Shown here: piece after piece, positions 61,498 through 64,000 of the stretch
Layout: each line of letters begins with the position of its first letter
Numbering within the stretch: position 1 is the stretch's first letter
Source of the DNA: Sutterella megalosphaeroides
GTDB lineage: Bacteria; Pseudomonadota; Gammaproteobacteria; Burkholderiales; Burkholderiaceae_F
Reading direction: 5' to 3'
Length of the DNA stretch: 64,000 nucleotides
NCBI RefSeq assembly: GCF_003609995.1
Contig: NZ_AP018786.1
Coordinates: 439,501 to 503,500, forward strand
The notes under the pieces: model-generated
What the model was told of the DNA's origin: nothing
Seen by the model: only the letters and a program-made list of their open reading frames with translations
Database searches by the model: none
Translations under genes and position numbers: made by a program

Positions 61498-62526
61498 TCA
61501 AAGCACCACGCAGGCGGCTTCGCCTTCAAGGCGTTCGACGACCGAGCCGAGCGTGAAGACCTTTTCGCCGGCGGCTTCGAAGGCCTGCTTGGCCTTGTCG
61601 GCGTCTTCGGCCTTGACGATCACGACCATGCCGATACCGTTGTTGAAGACGCGGTGCATCTCATGGCGGTCGATGTTGCCCTTTTCTTCGAGCCAGTCGA
61701 AGATCGCGGGACGGGTCCAGGACGCGCCGTCGATGCGGGCCTGAACGCCTTCGGGGAGCACGCGGGGCACGTTTTCGATGAGGCCGCCCCCGGTGATGTG
61801 GGCCATGCCCTTGATCGTGACCTGCTTCATGACTTCGAGAACCGACTTCACGTAGATGCGGGTGGGTTCCATGACGCGGTCGGCGAGCGTGGCGCCATCA
61901 AAGGGCATCGACCAGTCGGCGCCCGAGACTTCGACGACCTTGCGGATGAGGGAGAAGCCGTTCGAGTGGGGGCCGCTCGAAGCGAGGCCGAGAACGACGT
62001 CGCCCGGGCAGATCGTGGTACCGTCGATGATCTGATCCTTTTCGACAACGCCGACCGCGAAGCCCGCGAGGTCGTATTCGCCTTCGGGGTACATGCCGGG
62101 CATCTCGGCGGTTTCGCCGCCGATCAGCGCGCAACCGGCCAGCTCGCACCCCTTGGCCACACCGGTGACGACGCGCGAGGCGACGTCGACGTCAAGCTTT
62201 CCGCAGGCGTAGTAGTCAAGGAAGAAGAGGCTCTTCGCACCCTGCACCAGGATGTCGTTCACGCTCATCGCGACGAGGTCCTGACCGACCGTGTCGTGGC
62301 GGCCGAGGCGGAAAGCGAGCATCAGCTTCGTACCCACGCCGTCTGTACCGGTGACGAGGACGGGGTTCTTGTACTCTTTGCCGACTTCGAAGAGGGCGCC
62401 GAAGCCGCCGATGGAACCGAGCACGCCGGGGATGAGCGTGCGCTTGGCCGCAGGCTTGATGCGTTCAACGAGCTCGTCGCCGGCATCGATGGAAACGCCG
62501 GCAGCCGCGTAGGAAAGTTGACTCAT
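61498..62526 (-). CDS. purM: Phosphoribosylformylglycinamidine cyclo-ligase
   Basis: AIR synthetase, the fifth step of purine synthesis. 342 residues. The N-terminal part is [54 protein letters not shown] and [17 protein letters not shown] bind ATP and Mg; [19 protein letters not shown] is in the C-domain. The start at 62526 is the family start. Divergent from hda, as in many betaproteobacteria. Confidence 0.97.
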   Translation of the reverse strand: MSQLSYAAAGVSIDAGDELVERIKPAAKRTLIPGVLGSIGGFGALFEVGKEYKNPVLVTGTDGVGTKLMLAFRLGRHDTVGQDLVAMSVNDILVQGAKSLFFLDYYACGKLDVDVASRVVTGVAKGCELAGCALIGGETAEMPGMYPEGEYDLAGFAVGVVEKDQIIDGTTICPGDVVLGLASSGPHSNGFSLIRKVVEVSGADWSMPFDGATLADRVMEPTRIYVKSVLEVMKQVTIKGMAHITGGGLIENVPRVLPEGVQARIDGASWTRPAIFDWLEEKGNIDRHEMHRVFNNGIGMVVIVKAEDADKAKQAFEAAGEKVFTLGSVVERLEGEAACVVL

Positions 62527-62825
62527 GGATAGTCTCACGGAAGGGTAGGAACTCCCGGAGCCCGGCCGGACAAAGCGCAATCGACGGGGAGCATCGGGTT
62601 GCGAGGACGGGTCCGGTAGTGGTTGATGAAAAGTGCTTGAAGTATAAGACATCGACCCGAGGGCTTGTCGGCGCAAGGTCGACTGAAAACGGTTGCGTCG
62701 AAGCGCGTCTACAGCAGGGTGCGGTCCCGCTCGTCGGTTTCGCGGTCTCGGGCAAGCCAGAAGACGGCGGATTCGAGGTAAACTCTGCACAGTTTTGTGA
62801 TGCAGACCTCAACGTGACAGCCGGC

Positions 62826-63494
62826 ATGCAGGAACCCGATCAATATCTACTCGACCTCCCTGAACTTCAGGAACGCGACCTCCCGACGCTCGACAACTTC
62901 GTCGTCGGCGCGAACGCGGAGGTTGTGGCCGTGCTTCGGGAGATGGCGCAGGGAAGCGGACCGAAGTTCCTTTACCTCTACGGCCCGCAGGGGTGCGGTC
63001 TCACGCACCTTCTGAAAGCCGTGAATCCCGGAAACGGCACGCCGCAGTTCCGCGTCCCCGTCTTCAAGGCGGGAACGCCGCTCTACACGGTGGACGACGT
63101 TCACGATCTCGATCTCGGGTATGCGCGACAGCTCTTTGCGCTTCAGAATGCGGTCTATGCCGATCCGACGGCCAAATTGATCTGTGCCGGACGCACGGCG
63201 CCGCAAAAGCTCAAGTTGGCCGAGGCGATTCGCAGCCGCCTCGCTTGGGGTCTTTCCTATGCCGTCAAGCCGCTGGACGAAGAGGAGCGCTTCCGGGTGC
63301 TCGCGCGCCTTGCGTCTCTGCGCGGCATCCGCATGACGCCCGACATCGAGCGCTGGATGACGACGCACCTGCCGCGCGACATGCGCACGCTCACCCGCGT
63401 TCTGGATCTTGCCAATCAGTTGGGTCTTCGCGGCAAGCGCCGCGTCTCCCTTGCCGTGATCCGCGAGGCGGCCGACGTTCTGGATCTCCATTGA
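62826..63494 (+). CDS. hda: DnaA-related regulatory protein Hda
   Basis: 222 residues; AAA+ relative of DnaA that, with the sliding clamp, promotes hydrolysis of DnaA-ATP after initiation. The N-terminus MQEPDQYLLDLPEL is a candidate clamp-binding stretch. Walker A is GPQGCGLTHLLKA, where the Lys is missing; E. coli Hda also lacks it. Walker B is TVDDVHDLD. The C-terminal lid has DIERWMTTHLPRDMRTLTRVLD and RVSLAVIREAADVL. The ATG at 62826 lacks a strong ribosome site. It lies beside purM and upstream of the HAD phosphatase gene, the usual Burkholderiales order. Confidence 0.87.
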   Translation: MQEPDQYLLDLPELQERDLPTLDNFVVGANAEVVAVLREMAQGSGPKFLYLYGPQGCGLTHLLKAVNPGNGTPQFRVPVFKAGTPLYTVDDVHDLDLGYARQLFALQNAVYADPTAKLICAGRTAPQKLKLAEAIRSRLAWGLSYAVKPLDEEERFRVLARLASLRGIRMTPDIERWMTTHLPRDMRTLTRVLDLANQLGLRGKRRVSLAVIREAADVLDLH

Positions 63495-63537
63495 GCTCCG
63501 TCGCCCGCGCTTTGTCACGGACAGCAATAGTTGAAGA

Positions 63538-64000
63538 ATGAAATTAGCCGTTTTTGATTTAGACGACACGTTGCTCCCCGTGGATACGGGGAACCGGTGG
63601 CCTCGCTGGGTGGCGAAGTGCGCCGGACTCGACCGGAAGGCTTTCGACGCCAAGGTCGATGCGTTTGCCGAGGCGTACCGTGCGGGCACGTTCTCCCCGG
63701 AAGAATTGGTGCGTTTCCACACGGAATTGCTCGCGCGCTTTCCCCGCAAAGAGCTTGACCTCTGGCGGGCGTCCTTCATCGAGTCGGTCGTGAAACCCGC
63801 ACTGCGGCCGGAAGCCGCGGCGCTCGTTGAAAAAGAGCGTGCCGCGGGTGCCCTACTCCTTCTTGCCACGGGCACGAACCGCTACGTGACCGAGCCCGTC
63901 GCCCGACTTTTCGGCATCCCCAACCTGGCGGCCGTGACGCCCGAAGAAACGCCCGAGGGCGAATTCACCGGGAATTTCATCGGATCGCACTCGTACGGCG
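63538..64000 (+). CDS. HAD-IB family phosphatase, N-terminal part
   Basis: 154 codons before the window ends. Motif I is FDLDDTLLPVD, with the nucleophile Asp and the acid/base Asp two residues later. Motif II is LLATGTNRYVTEPVA. GEFTGNFIG is as in other HAD-IB (SerB-like) phosphatases found between hda and pcnB in Burkholderiales. The substrate is unknown. ATG at 63538, weak ribosome site. Confidence 0.88.
   Translation, partial: MKLAVFDLDDTLLPVDTGNRWPRWVAKCAGLDRKAFDAKVDAFAEAYRAGTFSPEELVRFHTELLARFPRKELDLWRASFIESVVKPALRPEAAALVEKERAAGALLLLATGTNRYVTEPVARLFGIPNLAAVTPEETPEGEFTGNFIGSHSYG

Overview
The window reads as a chromosomal segment of a high-GC betaproteobacterium of the order Burkholderiales. 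The evidence is gene order: ddl-ftsQ-ftsA-ftsZ-lpxC, a DUF721 gene beside secA, mutT-yacG-zapD-coaE-tRNA-Pro-ispB-rplU-rpmA-obgE, accB-accC-prmA-DUF3426, mpl-yqiA-RNase II and purM/hda/HAD are all arrangements typical of that order. The small size of several loci and the absence of pil and argJ functions suggest a host-associated, reduced lineage such as the Sutterellaceae. That last placement is inference.

Layout. 1-5345: end of the division/cell-wall cluster (ddl, ftsQ, ftsA, ftsZ, lpxC). 5342-9275: a long DciA-like protein divergent from secA. 9418-13417: a decayed ArgJ-like protein, mutT, then yacG, zapD and coaE on the minus strand. 13494-19988: tRNA-Pro, ispB, rplU-rpmA-obgE, proB, proS. 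20158-22978: tolA, tolR, tolQ and ybgC. 23139-27827: an orphan membrane protein, then ffh-ruvC-ruvA-ruvB. 28207-30652: ypjD, a PP0621-type zinc protein, ampD, yggT. 30749-35629: PfkB-type kinase, DUF3426 protein, prmA, accC, accB. 36104-44592: an orphan protein, mpl-yqiA-RNase II, mgtE, KTSC protein, lytic transglycosylase. 44735-51438: rsmE, then tkt-gap-pgk-pepT. 51500-55079: an AT-rich island with two glycosyltransferases and a polysaccharide pyruvyl transferase. 55080-64000: ppk1, dedA, mutL-miaA, purM, hda and a truncated HAD phosphatase.

Most of the window is housekeeping: division and envelope (fts, lpxC, mpl, ampD, tol), translation (rplU, rpmA, proS, miaA, rsmE, prmA), repair (ruvABC, mutL, mutT), protein targeting (secA, ffh) and central carbon (tkt, gap, pgk). 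Strong stem-loop plus U-tract terminators separate most transcription units, and several serve convergent pairs.

The least ordinary parts are these. A 401-residue protein sits at the argJ locus and keeps the ArgJ outline but has lost most active-site motifs. The Nudix protein carries a shrunken thiamine-phosphate-synthase-like tail. GAPDH has lost the NAD-selecting aspartate. The tol cluster lacks tolB and pal. The pilBCD genes expected beside coaE are missing. The AT-rich sugar-transferase island is bordered by imperfect direct repeats. I saw no CRISPR array, intact insertion sequence, phage or recognisable defence system. No clearly new multi-gene system is visible.
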